Translations under genes and position numbers: made by a program
The notes under the pieces: model-generated
Databases searched by the model: none
What the model saw: the letters and a program-made list of their open reading frames with translations, nothing else
What the model was told of the DNA's origin: nothing
Part shown: piece after piece, positions 1 through 5,860 of the stretch
How positions within the stretch are numbered: position 1 is the first letter of the stretch
Layout: every line of letters begins with the position of its first letter
Source of the DNA: Alphaproteobacteria bacterium
GTDB taxonomy: Bacteria; Pseudomonadota; Alphaproteobacteria; Caulobacterales; Caulobacteraceae
Reading direction: 5' to 3'
Assembly (NCBI GenBank): GCA_018895795.1
Contig: JAHINZ010000328.1
Location: forward strand, 1-9,225
DNA length: 9,225 nt

Positions 1-1038
1 GTGGGGACAATAGGCGACGCCCTTGTTGCGATACTGGTCTTCGCCCGGGACGTTGACGTTTCTCCAACGGGCGCCGGTGGACAGGATCACGCTGCGCGAG
101 GTCAAGCTGGCGCCGTTTTCCAGCTTGATCTCGATCAGACCGCCGGGTGTCTGGGCTGGGACCAAGCCCACGGCCTTCTGCAGGTTCATGATGTCGACGT
201 CATAGTCCTTGACGTGCTGCTCGAGGCCGGAGACCAGCTTGGGGCCCTCGGTGTGCGAGATGGAGATGAAGTTCTCGATGGCCATGGTGTCGAGCACCTG
301 GCCGCCGAAACGCTCGGCCGCCAAGCCGGTGCGGATGCCCTTGCGGGCGGCGTAGATCGCCGCGGCCGCGCCGGCCGGACCGCCGCCGATCACCAGAACC
401 TCGAAGGGGGCCTTGGCCTTGATCTTTTCGGCCATGCGGGCTTCGGCGCCGGTGTCCAGCTTGGCCAGGATCTGGTCCAGGTCCATGCGGCCCTGGCCGA
501 ACGGCTGGCCGTTGAGCAGGACGGTCGGCACGGCCATCACCTGGCGCGCCTCGACTTCCTGCTGGAACAGCGCGCCGTCGATGGCGACGTGGCTGATGCG
601 CGGGTTCAGGGCGCTCATGGTGTTGAGCGCCTGCACCACGTCGGGGCAGTTCTGGCAGGACTGCGAGAAATAGGTTTCGAAGTGATAGTCGCCGTCCAGC
701 GCCTTGACCCGCTCGATCACCTCGGCGTCGATCTTGGGCGGGTGACCGCCCACATGCAGCAGGGCCAGGACCAGCGAGGTGAATTCGTGACCCAGAGGCA
801 GGCCGGCGAACCGCACGTCGGCGTCGCCGGCGGCGCGGGTGATGGCGAACGACGGCTTGCGGGCGTCGTCGCCGGCCAGGGTCAGGGTGACCTTGTCGGA
901 GGCGGCGGCCACGTCTTGCAGCAGCGCCAGCATGTCCTTGGAGCCCGCGCCGTCGCCCAGCGAGGCGACCAGTTCGACCGGCTGGCGCAGGTTCTGCAGA
1001 TAGGCGTTCAGCTGGGTCTTCAGACCTTCGTCCAACAT
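1..1038 (-). CDS. ahpF: Alkyl hydroperoxide reductase subunit F (3'-truncated by window edge)
   Basis: AhpF is the NADH- and FAD-dependent disulfide reductase that regenerates AhpC after it reduces a peroxide, in the cytoplasm. The visible 346 residues begin MLDEGLKTQLNAYL, nearly matching the start of E. coli AhpF. The N-terminal tandem thioredoxin-fold region carries the redox pair C128-Q-N-C131. It is followed by the FAD-binding loop I217-GGGPAG in the pyridine nucleotide-disulfide oxidoreductase domain. The visible part ends ...AYCPH, so the edge cuts inside the second redox motif (family form CPHC); C344 is visible and its partner lies outside. About 175 residues of the usual ~520, including the NADH-binding domain end, are missing. 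A GGAG ribosome site lies about 7-9 bases before the ATG at 1036-1038. It lies downstream of ahpC on the same strand after a 163-base spacer, the usual ahpCF order. Identification is very secure. Confidence 0.96.
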   Translation of the reverse strand, partial: MLDEGLKTQLNAYLQNLRQPVELVASLGDGAGSKDMLALLQDVAAASDKVTLTLAGDDARKPSFAITRAAGDADVRFAGLPLGHEFTSLVLALLHVGGHPPKIDAEVIERVKALDGDYHFETYFSQSCQNCPDVVQALNTMSALNPRISHVAIDGALFQQEVEARQVMAVPTVLLNGQPFGQGRMDLDQILAKLDTGAEARMAEKIKAKAPFEVLVIGGGPAGAAAAIYAARKGIRTGLAAERFGGQVLDTMAIENFISISHTEGPKLVSGLEQHVKDYDVDIMNLQKAVGLVPAQTPGGLIEIKLENGASLTSRSVILSTGARWRNVNVPGEDQYRNKGVAYCPH

Positions 1039-1167
1039 GGCGGGCTCCGAATGCGAGGCGCAGGTCTCCCCCAAAACCCAGACACGGGAGGAGGATCGCG
1101 CGAAATTTTTGGGAAGGGGGCGCCGCCGCCCGCGCCGTGGGGAGACGGGCGGGCGACGACGCTGGAT

Positions 1168-1186
1168 CGTGACCTTCGAGGTCGCG
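1168..1186 (-). other. Stem-loop in the ahpC-ahpF spacer
   Basis: An inverted repeat with an 8-bp stem (CGTGACCT against AGGTCGCG, one G-T wobble) and a 3-base TCG loop lies 15 bases past the ahpC stop codon on the minus strand. No T-run follows it on that strand, so it is not a classical intrinsic terminator. It may stabilise the ahpC 3' end or attenuate read-through so that ahpF is made at a lower level than ahpC. That role is inference from position. The rest of the 163-base spacer (1039-1201) is GC-rich, and I see no clear promoter or small gene in it. Confidence 0.4.
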
Positions 1187-1201
1187 AGGGGTCTTTAGGC
1201 T

Positions 1202-1765
1202 TTAGATCTTGCCGACCAGGTCGAGCGAGGGCTTCAGGGTCTTTTCGCCTTCTTCCCACTTGGCCGGGCAGACTTCGCCGGGGTGCGCGGCGACGTACTG
1301 GGCGGCCTTGACCTTGCGCAGCAGTTCCAGGGCGTCGCGACCGATGCCGCCGGCGGTGATCTCGACGATCTGGATCTTGCCGTCCGGGTCGACGACGAAG
1401 GTGCCGCGGTCAGCCAGGCCGACCTCTTCGATCATGACGTCGAAATTGCGGGTGATCGTGCCGGTCGGGTCGCCGACCATGGTGTAGTTGATCTTGCCGA
1501 CGGCCGAGGAGGTGTCGTGCCAGGCCTTGTGGGCGAAGTGGGTGTCGGTCGACACCGAATAGATCTCGACGCCCAGCTTCTGGAACGCGGCGTAGTTGTC
1601 GGCCAGGTCCTCGAGTTCGGTCGGGCAGACGAAGGTGAAGTCGGCCGGATAGAAGAACACGACCGACCATTTGCCCTTCAGGTCGGCGTCGCTGACGGTG
1701 ATGAACTTGCCGTTCTTGAGGGCTTCGGCCGTGAAGGGTTTGATGGTGGTGTTGATCAAGGACAT
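1202..1765 (-). CDS. ahpC: Alkyl hydroperoxide reductase subunit C (peroxiredoxin)
   Basis: AhpC is a typical 2-Cys peroxiredoxin that reduces hydrogen peroxide, organic hydroperoxides and peroxynitrite in the cytoplasm and is recycled by AhpF. At 187 residues it has the normal AhpC length. The peroxidatic cysteine is C47 in the motif FTFVCPTE. The resolving cysteine is C166 in EVCPAKW near the C-terminus. The conserved Arg of the active site is probably R120 in LADRGTF. The start MSLINTTIKPF matches the E. coli protein, and a GGAG ribosome site (plus-strand 1772-1775) lies 6 bases upstream. The gene diverges from oxyR and is followed on the same strand by ahpF. Expression is probably OxyR-controlled from the region 1766-1856, which contains an OxyR-box candidate. 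Nothing is missing or unusual. Confidence 0.98.
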   Translation of the reverse strand: MSLINTTIKPFTAEALKNGKFITVSDADLKGKWSVVFFYPADFTFVCPTELEDLADNYAAFQKLGVEIYSVSTDTHFAHKAWHDTSSAVGKINYTMVGDPTGTITRNFDVMIEEVGLADRGTFVVDPDGKIQIVEITAGGIGRDALELLRKVKAAQYVAAHPGEVCPAKWEEGEKTLKPSLDLVGKI

Positions 1766-1790
1766 GGAGTGCTCCGTAAAGTGTGAGAGG

Positions 1791-1820
1791 TGTCTACGCC
1801 GCGGGAGGACATAGGTCCAA
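1791..1820 (-). promoter_or_regulatory. Possible ahpC promoter
   Basis: Reading toward ahpC, TTGGAC (1820-1815) could be a -35 element and TAGACA (1796-1791) a -10 element, 18 bases apart. That would give a leader of roughly 20 bases before the start at 1765. Both hexamers are poor matches to consensus, as expected for a promoter that needs an activator, and the -35 directly adjoins the OxyR-box candidate. This is a guess from position and partial matches. Confidence 0.3.
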
Positions 1821-1856
1821 TCGATTAATTCAGTCCTGTCGATAGAGTGACCCTAT
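1820..1856. promoter_or_regulatory. Candidate OxyR operator between ahpC and oxyR
   Basis: The established OxyR recognition pattern is four tetrads, ATAG-N7-CTAT-N7-ATAG-N7-CTAT, contacted by a tetramer. Here ATAG (1842-1845) and CTAT (1853-1856) are perfect and exactly 7 bases apart. At the expected 22-base offset toward ahpC lie ATCG (1820-1823, 3 of 4 matches) and CAGT (1831-1834, 2 of 4 matches). A further partial element, ATAG-N7-CGAT, sits at 1811-1825 but out of the 22-base phase. The position fits activation of ahpC and autocontrol of oxyR. The perfect half overlaps the first possible ATG of oxyR (1855), which favours the downstream start at 1888. Confidence 0.65.
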
Positions 1857-1887
1857 GAAAAGGGCCGCCGATCGGCTAGCAAGGCGG

Positions 1888-2784
1888 ATGCTCCCCACCC
1901 TGCGCCAGCTGCAATATCTGAAGCTTCTGTCCGAGCACGGCTCGTTCAGCCGGGCCGCCGAGAGCGCCCACGTCACCCAGCCCACCCTGTCGGCCGGCAT
2001 CCAGGAGCTGGAAAAGATCCTCGGCGCGGCGGTGGTCGATCGGGCGCGCTCGGGGGTGATCCTCACCGCCGCCGGCCAGGAAGCCGTGCGCCGGGCGCAG
2101 GACATCCTCACCCGCACCGAGGACCTGGTGCAGGCGGCGCGCGGCGCGGGCCTGCCGCTGACCGGCCGGTTCCGGCTGGGCGTCATCCCGACCATCGCCC
2201 CCTATCTGCTGCCGCGCGCCCTGCCCCTGTTGCGCGACCAATTTCCCAAGCTGCGGTTGTTCCTACGCGAGGACCTGACCCAGAGGCTGATCGCCAGCCT
2301 GAAGGCCGGGGCTCTGGACGCGGCCCTGATCGCCCTGCCCTATGACATGCAGGGCCTGGACTGGGCCCATGTCGAGGACGACGAACTTCTGGCCGCCGCC
2401 CCGGCCAACCATCCGATGGCCGCCTTCGCCCGGGTCGATCCCGACAGCCTGCGCGGCGATGACCTGATCCTGCTGGAGGACGGCCACTGCCTGCGCGATC
2501 ACGCCCTGACCGCCTGCGGCCTGGACGCGCCCAAGGGCTTCGGCGACGAGGAAAGCTTCGCGGCGACCTCGCTGCCCACCCTGGTGCAGATGATCGGCTC
2601 GGGGCTGGGCGTCTCGTTCCTGCCGGCCATGGCCGTGCAGGCGGGCCTGACCGACAACGCCGCGGTCACCGTGCGGCCGCTCGACGCCGCCCATTCCAGC
2701 CGCGAGATTGTCGTGGCCTGGCGCGCCGGCTCCACCCGCGCCGCCGAGGGGCGCCTGCTGGCTGAAACCCTGCGCGCGGCCTGA
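1888..2784 (+). CDS. oxyR: Hydrogen peroxide-inducible LysR-type regulator OxyR
   Basis: OxyR senses peroxide through a reversible intramolecular disulfide and activates antioxidant genes. The N-terminal winged helix-turn-helix includes FSRAAESAHVTQPTLSAG (about residues 20-37); the rest is the periplasmic-binding-like regulatory domain. Counting from the ATG at 1888, the segment GHCLRDHALTAC contains C201 and C210, nine residues apart exactly as C199/C208 in E. coli. The flanking H200, R203 and D205 and the Thr in VIPTIAPYLLP (T102) are also conserved. An upstream in-frame ATG at 1855 would add MKRAADRLARR. I prefer 1888 because RQLQYL then sits where family members have it, the 11 extra codons are unusually poor in GC-ending codons, and 1855 lies inside the predicted operator. 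Ribosome sites are weak for both. It diverges from ahpC. This looks like a redox-active OxyR, not a generic LysR protein. Confidence 0.93.
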   Translation: MLPTLRQLQYLKLLSEHGSFSRAAESAHVTQPTLSAGIQELEKILGAAVVDRARSGVILTAAGQEAVRRAQDILTRTEDLVQAARGAGLPLTGRFRLGVIPTIAPYLLPRALPLLRDQFPKLRLFLREDLTQRLIASLKAGALDAALIALPYDMQGLDWAHVEDDELLAAAPANHPMAAFARVDPDSLRGDDLILLEDGHCLRDHALTACGLDAPKGFGDEESFAATSLPTLVQMIGSGLGVSFLPAMAVQAGLTDNAAVTVRPLDAAHSSREIVVAWRAGSTRAAEGRLLAETLRAA

Positions 2785-2811
2785 CCGCCGTCGCCGCCGG
2801 GCCTGATAAAC

Positions 2812-2879
2812 AGATATATCTAAATACGCTCTTGACGCCGCTCCGTTTCGATATATCTATAATTTCGATATAACGAAAT
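2812..2879. promoter_or_regulatory. AT-rich promoter/operator region of the PadR-family gene with repeated GATATA motifs
   Basis: This AT-rich island stands out in otherwise GC-rich DNA. It contains the perfect palindrome AGATATATCT (2812-2821), GATATATCTA twice (2813-2822 and 2850-2859), TTTCGATATA twice (2846-2855 and 2863-2872, 17 bases apart), and the imperfect 18-bp palindrome ATTTCGATATAACGAAAT (2862-2879). A TATAAT (2858-2863) and a TTGACG (2832-2837) are present, but 20 bases apart, longer than ideal. PadR-family repressors usually bind palindromes at their own promoters, so autoregulation by the following gene is likely. The exact operator is inferred. Confidence 0.55.
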
Positions 2880-2893
2880 AGGATCTAAATCAC

Positions 2894-3469
2894 ATGTTTG
2901 GACGACACTCCCACCACCACGGCGGCCGCGATGGCCATCACAGCCGTCATCCCTTCGGCTTCCACGGCCATGATCACGAGGGTCGCGGTCCTCACGGCCG
3001 CGGCGGCCGCATGGGCCGGTTCTTCGACCACGGCGACCTGCGCTTCGTGGTCCTCAAGCTGATCGCCGAGCAGCCCAGCCACGGCTACGAGCTGATCAAG
3101 GCGGTCGAGACGGCGGCCGGCGGCGCCTATACCCCCAGCCCCGGCGTCATCTATCCGACCCTGACCCTGCTGGAAGAGCTGGGCTATATCACCGTCAGCG
3201 AGGCCGGCGGCGGCAAGAAGCTGCACACCATCACCCCAGAGGGCGAGGCCTTCCTTGAAGCCAACGCCCAGCCGGTCAAAGGCCTGTTCGCGCGGATGGC
3301 CGAGGCCGCCGCCCGCAGCGCCGCCTTCTCGCCGCAGATCCTGCGGGCCCGCGAGAACCTCAAGACCGCCCTGCGCCTGAAGCTCACCGCCGGCCAGTTG
3401 TCGGCCGAGCAGGTCGAGGCCATCGCCAAGGCCCTGGACGACGCGGCCGGCGTCATCGAACGCGTTTGA
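2894..3469 (+). CDS. PadR-family, YqjI-like metal-responsive transcriptional regulator
   Basis: This is a 191-residue winged-helix regulator of the PadR family (PF03551). Residues ~42-113 (RFFDHGDLRFVVLKLI, then HGYELIKAVE, TPSPGVIYPTL and GGKKLHTIT) closely follow E. coli YqjI, a nickel-responsive repressor of the ferric reductase gene yqjH and of itself. The first 47 residues hold 12 histidines mixed with Gly and Arg, a likely metal-binding tail. Unlike the E. coli tail it has no cysteine, and the whole protein is cysteine-free. The C-terminal ~70 residues form the helical dimerisation segment. AGGA at 2880-2883 precedes the ATG by 10 bases. The repeats just upstream suggest autorepression. 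No yqjH-like reductase is nearby, so its target and its metal are unknown. It stands alone between oxyR and an isomerase gene on the same strand. Confidence 0.88.
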   Translation: MFGRHSHHHGGRDGHHSRHPFGFHGHDHEGRGPHGRGGRMGRFFDHGDLRFVVLKLIAEQPSHGYELIKAVETAAGGAYTPSPGVIYPTLTLLEELGYITVSEAGGGKKLHTITPEGEAFLEANAQPVKGLFARMAEAAARSAAFSPQILRARENLKTALRLKLTAGQLSAEQVEAIAKALDDAAGVIERV

Positions 3470-3495
3470 GGACCCCGGCCATGCAGAGCCACGCC

Positions 3496-3520
3496 TGAGC
3501 CTTGGCGGATCACCGGCTCA
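3496..3520 (+). other. Inverted repeat downstream of the PadR-family gene
   Basis: TGAGCC (3496-3501) and GGCTCA (3515-3520) form a 6-bp stem with a 13-base loop, 26 bases past the stop codon of the PadR-family gene. No T-run follows, so it is at most a weak or Rho-assisted transcript end. Confidence 0.3.
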
Positions 3521-3535
3521 CGCGGTAAGGATTCG

Positions 3536-3554
3536 GACGCTCACGGGGAGCGTC
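3536..3554 (+). terminator. Possible stem-loop terminator or leader hairpin before the isomerase gene
   Basis: GACGCTC (3536-3542) and GAGCGTC (3548-3554) form a perfect 7-bp stem with a 5-base loop. It lies 16 bases before the isomerase start at 3571. There is no T-run, so a role as terminator of the PadR-family transcript is uncertain. It could equally sit in the leader of the isomerase mRNA, close to the ribosome site. Confidence 0.35.
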
Positions 3555-3570
3555 TGGACAGGGGTCGGTG

Positions 3571-4182
3571 ATGAGTAGCGCGGGGATTGGACGGCGAAGC
3601 CTGTTGGGCGCCGCGGGGCTGCTGGCGGCGATCCCGCTTCGGGCCCGGGCGGCGGCCAAGCCCCGGGTGGCGATCCAGACGGGTCATGGCCTGATCGTGG
3701 TGGAGCTGGAGTCGGAAAAGGCGCCGGTCACCGCGGCCAATTTCCTGCGCTATGTCGACGCCCATAAATATGACGGCGGCGACTTCTATCGCGCCTCGCG
3801 CACCAAGGGCGCGCCCAGGTCCGGCTCGATCCAGGGCGGGCCGCCGGTCCGGGCCCGGCGCTACGCGCCGATCGCCCATGAAAGCACACGCAAGACCGGC
3901 TTGAAGCACCTGGCCGGCACGATCTCGATGGCCCGCAACGAACCGGGCTCGGCGACGGCCGACTTCTTCATCTGCGCCAGCGCCCTGCCCTATCTGGACG
4001 CCCATCCCGGCGCCCCCGGCGACAACCAGGGCTTCGCGGCCTTCGGCGCGGTGGTCCAGGGCCTGGACGTCGTGAAGAAGATCCTCGCCCTGCCCACGCC
4101 GGGCGACGGACCGACACCCGGCATGAAGGGCCAGATGCTGGATCCCAGGGTGCCGATCCTCAGCATGAAGCGGGCGGTTTGA
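3571..4182 (+). CDS. Cyclophilin-type peptidyl-prolyl cis-trans isomerase with Tat-like signal
   Basis: Cyclophilins catalyse cis-trans isomerisation of X-Pro bonds during folding. The 203-residue product begins with GRRSLLGAAGLLAAIPLRARA, a twin-arginine-like motif (R8 R9) followed by a hydrophobic core and an Ala-rich cleavage region near residue 27. It is therefore probably exported, possibly folded. The cyclophilin domain spans about 31-200. R74 in DFYRAS corresponds to the catalytic Arg of FHR, Q88 in SIQGG to the Gln of QGG, and GTISMARNEPGSATADFFI (116-134) contains the core binding-site strand. The usual Trp before Leu-Asp is Tyr (Y141), as commonly varies in bacterial forms. The segment between FYR and QGG departs from the usual motif. 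I chose the ATG at 3571 over the GTG at 3568 because AGGGG (3560-3564) is then 6 bases away. The next gene follows by 23 bases, probably in one transcript. Confidence 0.87.
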   Translation: MSSAGIGRRSLLGAAGLLAAIPLRARAAAKPRVAIQTGHGLIVVELESEKAPVTAANFLRYVDAHKYDGGDFYRASRTKGAPRSGSIQGGPPVRARRYAPIAHESTRKTGLKHLAGTISMARNEPGSATADFFICASALPYLDAHPGAPGDNQGFAAFGAVVQGLDVVKKILALPTPGDGPTPGMKGQMLDPRVPILSMKRAV

Positions 4183-4205
4183 AACCCTGGCCCGAGGGCT
4201 GAGCC

Positions 4206-4649
4206 ATGACCACGATACGACTCCTGAGGCCGGAAGAGGGTTCAGCGGCGGCCGAGCTCCACCGCCGGGCCGGGGCGCTGATCCCGGGTTACGATACCTC
4301 GCTGCATTCCCAAGCCGAGTTCACGGCGCTCTATCGTGACACGGTGATGGTCGAAGGGCCCGTGTGGGGCGTTTTTGACGAGGACCGGCTGCTGGGCCAT
4401 CTGGCCTTGCTGCCGGGCTGGATCGACCATCTCTATGTCGATCCCGATTTTCACGGACGGGGACTGGGCAGCCAGTTGGTGCGACTGGCCCAACGCGAAC
4501 AGGCCGAGCTCAGACTCTATACGTTCCAGGCGAACCTTCGGGCCCGAGCGCTCTACGAGCGCCATGGTTTCTGCGTCGAGGAACTGACGGACGGAACCCG
4601 CAATGAAGAGAAGATGCCGGACGTCACCTATTGCTGGCGCCGCGCCTGA
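4206..4649 (+). CDS. GNAT-family N-acetyltransferase
   Basis: This 147-residue single-domain protein transfers an acetyl group from acetyl-CoA to an amine; its substrate cannot be read from the sequence. GNAT motif A is clear: the strand WIDHLYVDPDF (72-82) leads into the CoA pyrophosphate loop H84-GRGLGS. Motif B is seen as NLRARALYERHGF (110-122), with Y117 in the position that often protonates the CoA thiolate. The N-terminal start MTTIRLLRPEEG is typical of the family. A weak purine-rich GAGGGC about 6 bases upstream could serve as ribosome site. It follows the isomerase gene by 23 bases and ends 13 bases from the convergent CelD-like gene. No pathway is suggested by the neighbours. Confidence 0.85.
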   Translation: MTTIRLLRPEEGSAAAELHRRAGALIPGYDTSLHSQAEFTALYRDTVMVEGPVWGVFDEDRLLGHLALLPGWIDHLYVDPDFHGRGLGSQLVRLAQREQAELRLYTFQANLRARALYERHGFCVEELTDGTRNEEKMPDVTYCWRRA

Positions 4650-4662
4650 CGGTCGAAAGCGT

Positions 4663-5748
4663 TCAGTGCAGCCCGCGCAACAGATCCAGCCGCCGCATGG
4701 CCTTGCCCGGCAGTTCCGACATCCGGCCCAGCGGCAGGGACTCGGCCATCTGGCGCACGCCATAGGCGGCCTGGCGCACGAAGGTGGCGGGAGAGGGCGC
4801 GCCCAGGAAGCCAAACACCACGGTCTGCTGGGCGTTGGACAGCTCGCGCTTGAAGCGATAGTCGCCGGCCCCCAGGTCGAGCCGCCGATAGGGTCCGCCG
4901 TCCATGGCCTTGAGAATGTCCTGGAACAGCATCAGGCCGGGCGAATAGCGCTCGAACTTGGGATTGTGGCCGATAATCCAGCCATGGATGGTGTGGGCTC
5001 CGCGCAGATGCAGGTGGGCCGCCGCCAGTTCGCCGCCGAGATAAAGGGTATAGAGCCCGCCGCCGAAGCCGGGATCGCGGGTCTCGAACAGGGCGTCGAC
5101 CAGGTCCATCACCCAGGGCGTCTTGAAATAGTCGGTCTGGTGGGTGGCGGTCAGCTGGCCGCGCTTCCAGGCGATCAGCTGGTCGAAATCGCCGCGATGG
5201 TCCGACATCGCCGTGAACACGGCGGGGCCGACCTCGCGCTCGGCCTTGCGGCGCTTCTTGTCGATGTCCTTGAGCACGCCGGATCCGGCCGCCCGGCGCT
5301 CGGCCTCATAGGCGGCGTAGCCGTCCGGGGTCTCGACGATCCAGGACTGGGTCTGGCCCCGACCGTGGCGGGCCAGGGTCTCGTCGTCGGCCTGCATGTG
5401 GCAGAAATCCAGACGGCTGACGCCCAGGGCCGAAAGCAGGCGGCGCGGGTCGACCGCGACGCCGGGGGCCGAGACCAGGGCCTGATAGTCGCACATCGGC
5501 GCGCCGACCGGCATGCCGACATGGGATCGCACCCGGGTGGGCAGGAAACCGATCGCCTGGCCATCGTCGTCGCGCAGGATCGCCACCTTGACGTCCTTGC
5601 CGGCCGCGCCCTGGGCCCTGGCCACGGCCTGGGTCCAGCGCGGCGACAGGAACGGCGAGTCCAGGCGCGCCGGACCGGCCTGCAACGCCGACCAGCGGTC
5701 GATGTCGGCGGGTTGCAGCGCCAGCGCGGAAACGACGTCGATCTTCAA
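4663..5748 (-). CDS. CelD/BcsL-like acetyltransferase (BioF2-like GNAT domain)
   Basis: This 361-residue protein resembles the CelD/BcsL group (COG5653) with the GNAT-fold Acetyltransf_6 domain (PF13480). Members are linked to cellulose and other exopolysaccharides, including holdfast modification by HfsK in Caulobacter. The domain lies around 155-305: a basic helix KDIDKKRRKAEREVG, then the core strands LYTLYLGGELAAAHLHL and TIHGWIIGHNPKFERYSPG, then the signature LDLGAGDYRFKREL (290-303). No signal peptide or membrane segment is seen, so it is probably cytoplasmic. The start is TTG (5746-5748), giving MKIDVVSALAL. No ATG or GTG lies in frame nearby, and an AGAG about 10 bases upstream is a passable ribosome site. 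Its substrate is unknown; no polysaccharide gene is adjacent. It is convergent with the GNAT gene and lies downstream of the peptidase pair on the same strand. Confidence 0.82.
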   Translation of the reverse strand: MKIDVVSALALQPADIDRWSALQAGPARLDSPFLSPRWTQAVARAQGAAGKDVKVAILRDDDGQAIGFLPTRVRSHVGMPVGAPMCDYQALVSAPGVAVDPRRLLSALGVSRLDFCHMQADDETLARHGRGQTQSWIVETPDGYAAYEAERRAAGSGVLKDIDKKRRKAEREVGPAVFTAMSDHRGDFDQLIAWKRGQLTATHQTDYFKTPWVMDLVDALFETRDPGFGGGLYTLYLGGELAAAHLHLRGAHTIHGWIIGHNPKFERYSPGLMLFQDILKAMDGGPYRRLDLGAGDYRFKRELSNAQQTVVFGFLGAPSPATFVRQAAYGVRQMAESLPLGRMSELPGKAMRRLDLLRGLH

Positions 5749-5811
5749 GGGCGCGGGCTCTTCGAGACTCTGACCAGGAGTGGTTGGGTTGGAGTCTGGG
5801 CCAGATAGATT

Positions 5812-5858
5812 TCGCGATGGTTGACGCGCGCCTACGTTGTGCGACGCGCGTCTCGCGA
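5812..5858 (-). terminator. Stem-loop after the S9 peptidase gene, possible terminator
   Basis: GACGCGCG (5823-5830) and CGCGCGTC (5845-5852) form a perfect 8-bp GC-rich stem with a 14-base loop. The self-complementary TCGCGA occurs on each side (5812-5817 and 5853-5858) and could extend the structure. It begins directly after the stop codon of the peptidase gene (5861-5863, minus strand). An A/T-rich stretch but no real T-run follows, so termination is plausible but not classical. The rest of the gap up to 5748 shows nothing clear apart from the ribosome site of the CelD-like gene. Confidence 0.45.
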
Positions 5859-5860
5859 TC

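Noticed and set aside
1100..1160. G-rich plus-strand stretch as a G-quadruplex
   Set aside because: Only three close G-runs are present; a fourth would need a loop of about 17 bases. It is better explained by GC-rich composition.
1..1311. A 436-codon plus-strand open frame opposite ahpF
   Set aside because: The minus strand clearly encodes AhpF. The plus-strand product is a compositionally biased shadow that runs on into ahpC antisense.
3470..3570. A small gene between the PadR-family gene and the isomerase gene
   Set aside because: The only short ATG frame (from 3481) reaches a stop within a few codons, and nothing conserved is seen.
4603..5808. A 401-codon plus-strand open frame opposite the CelD-like gene
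   Set aside because: It overlaps the end of the GNAT gene, is antisense to a recognisable protein, and shows no family resemblance.
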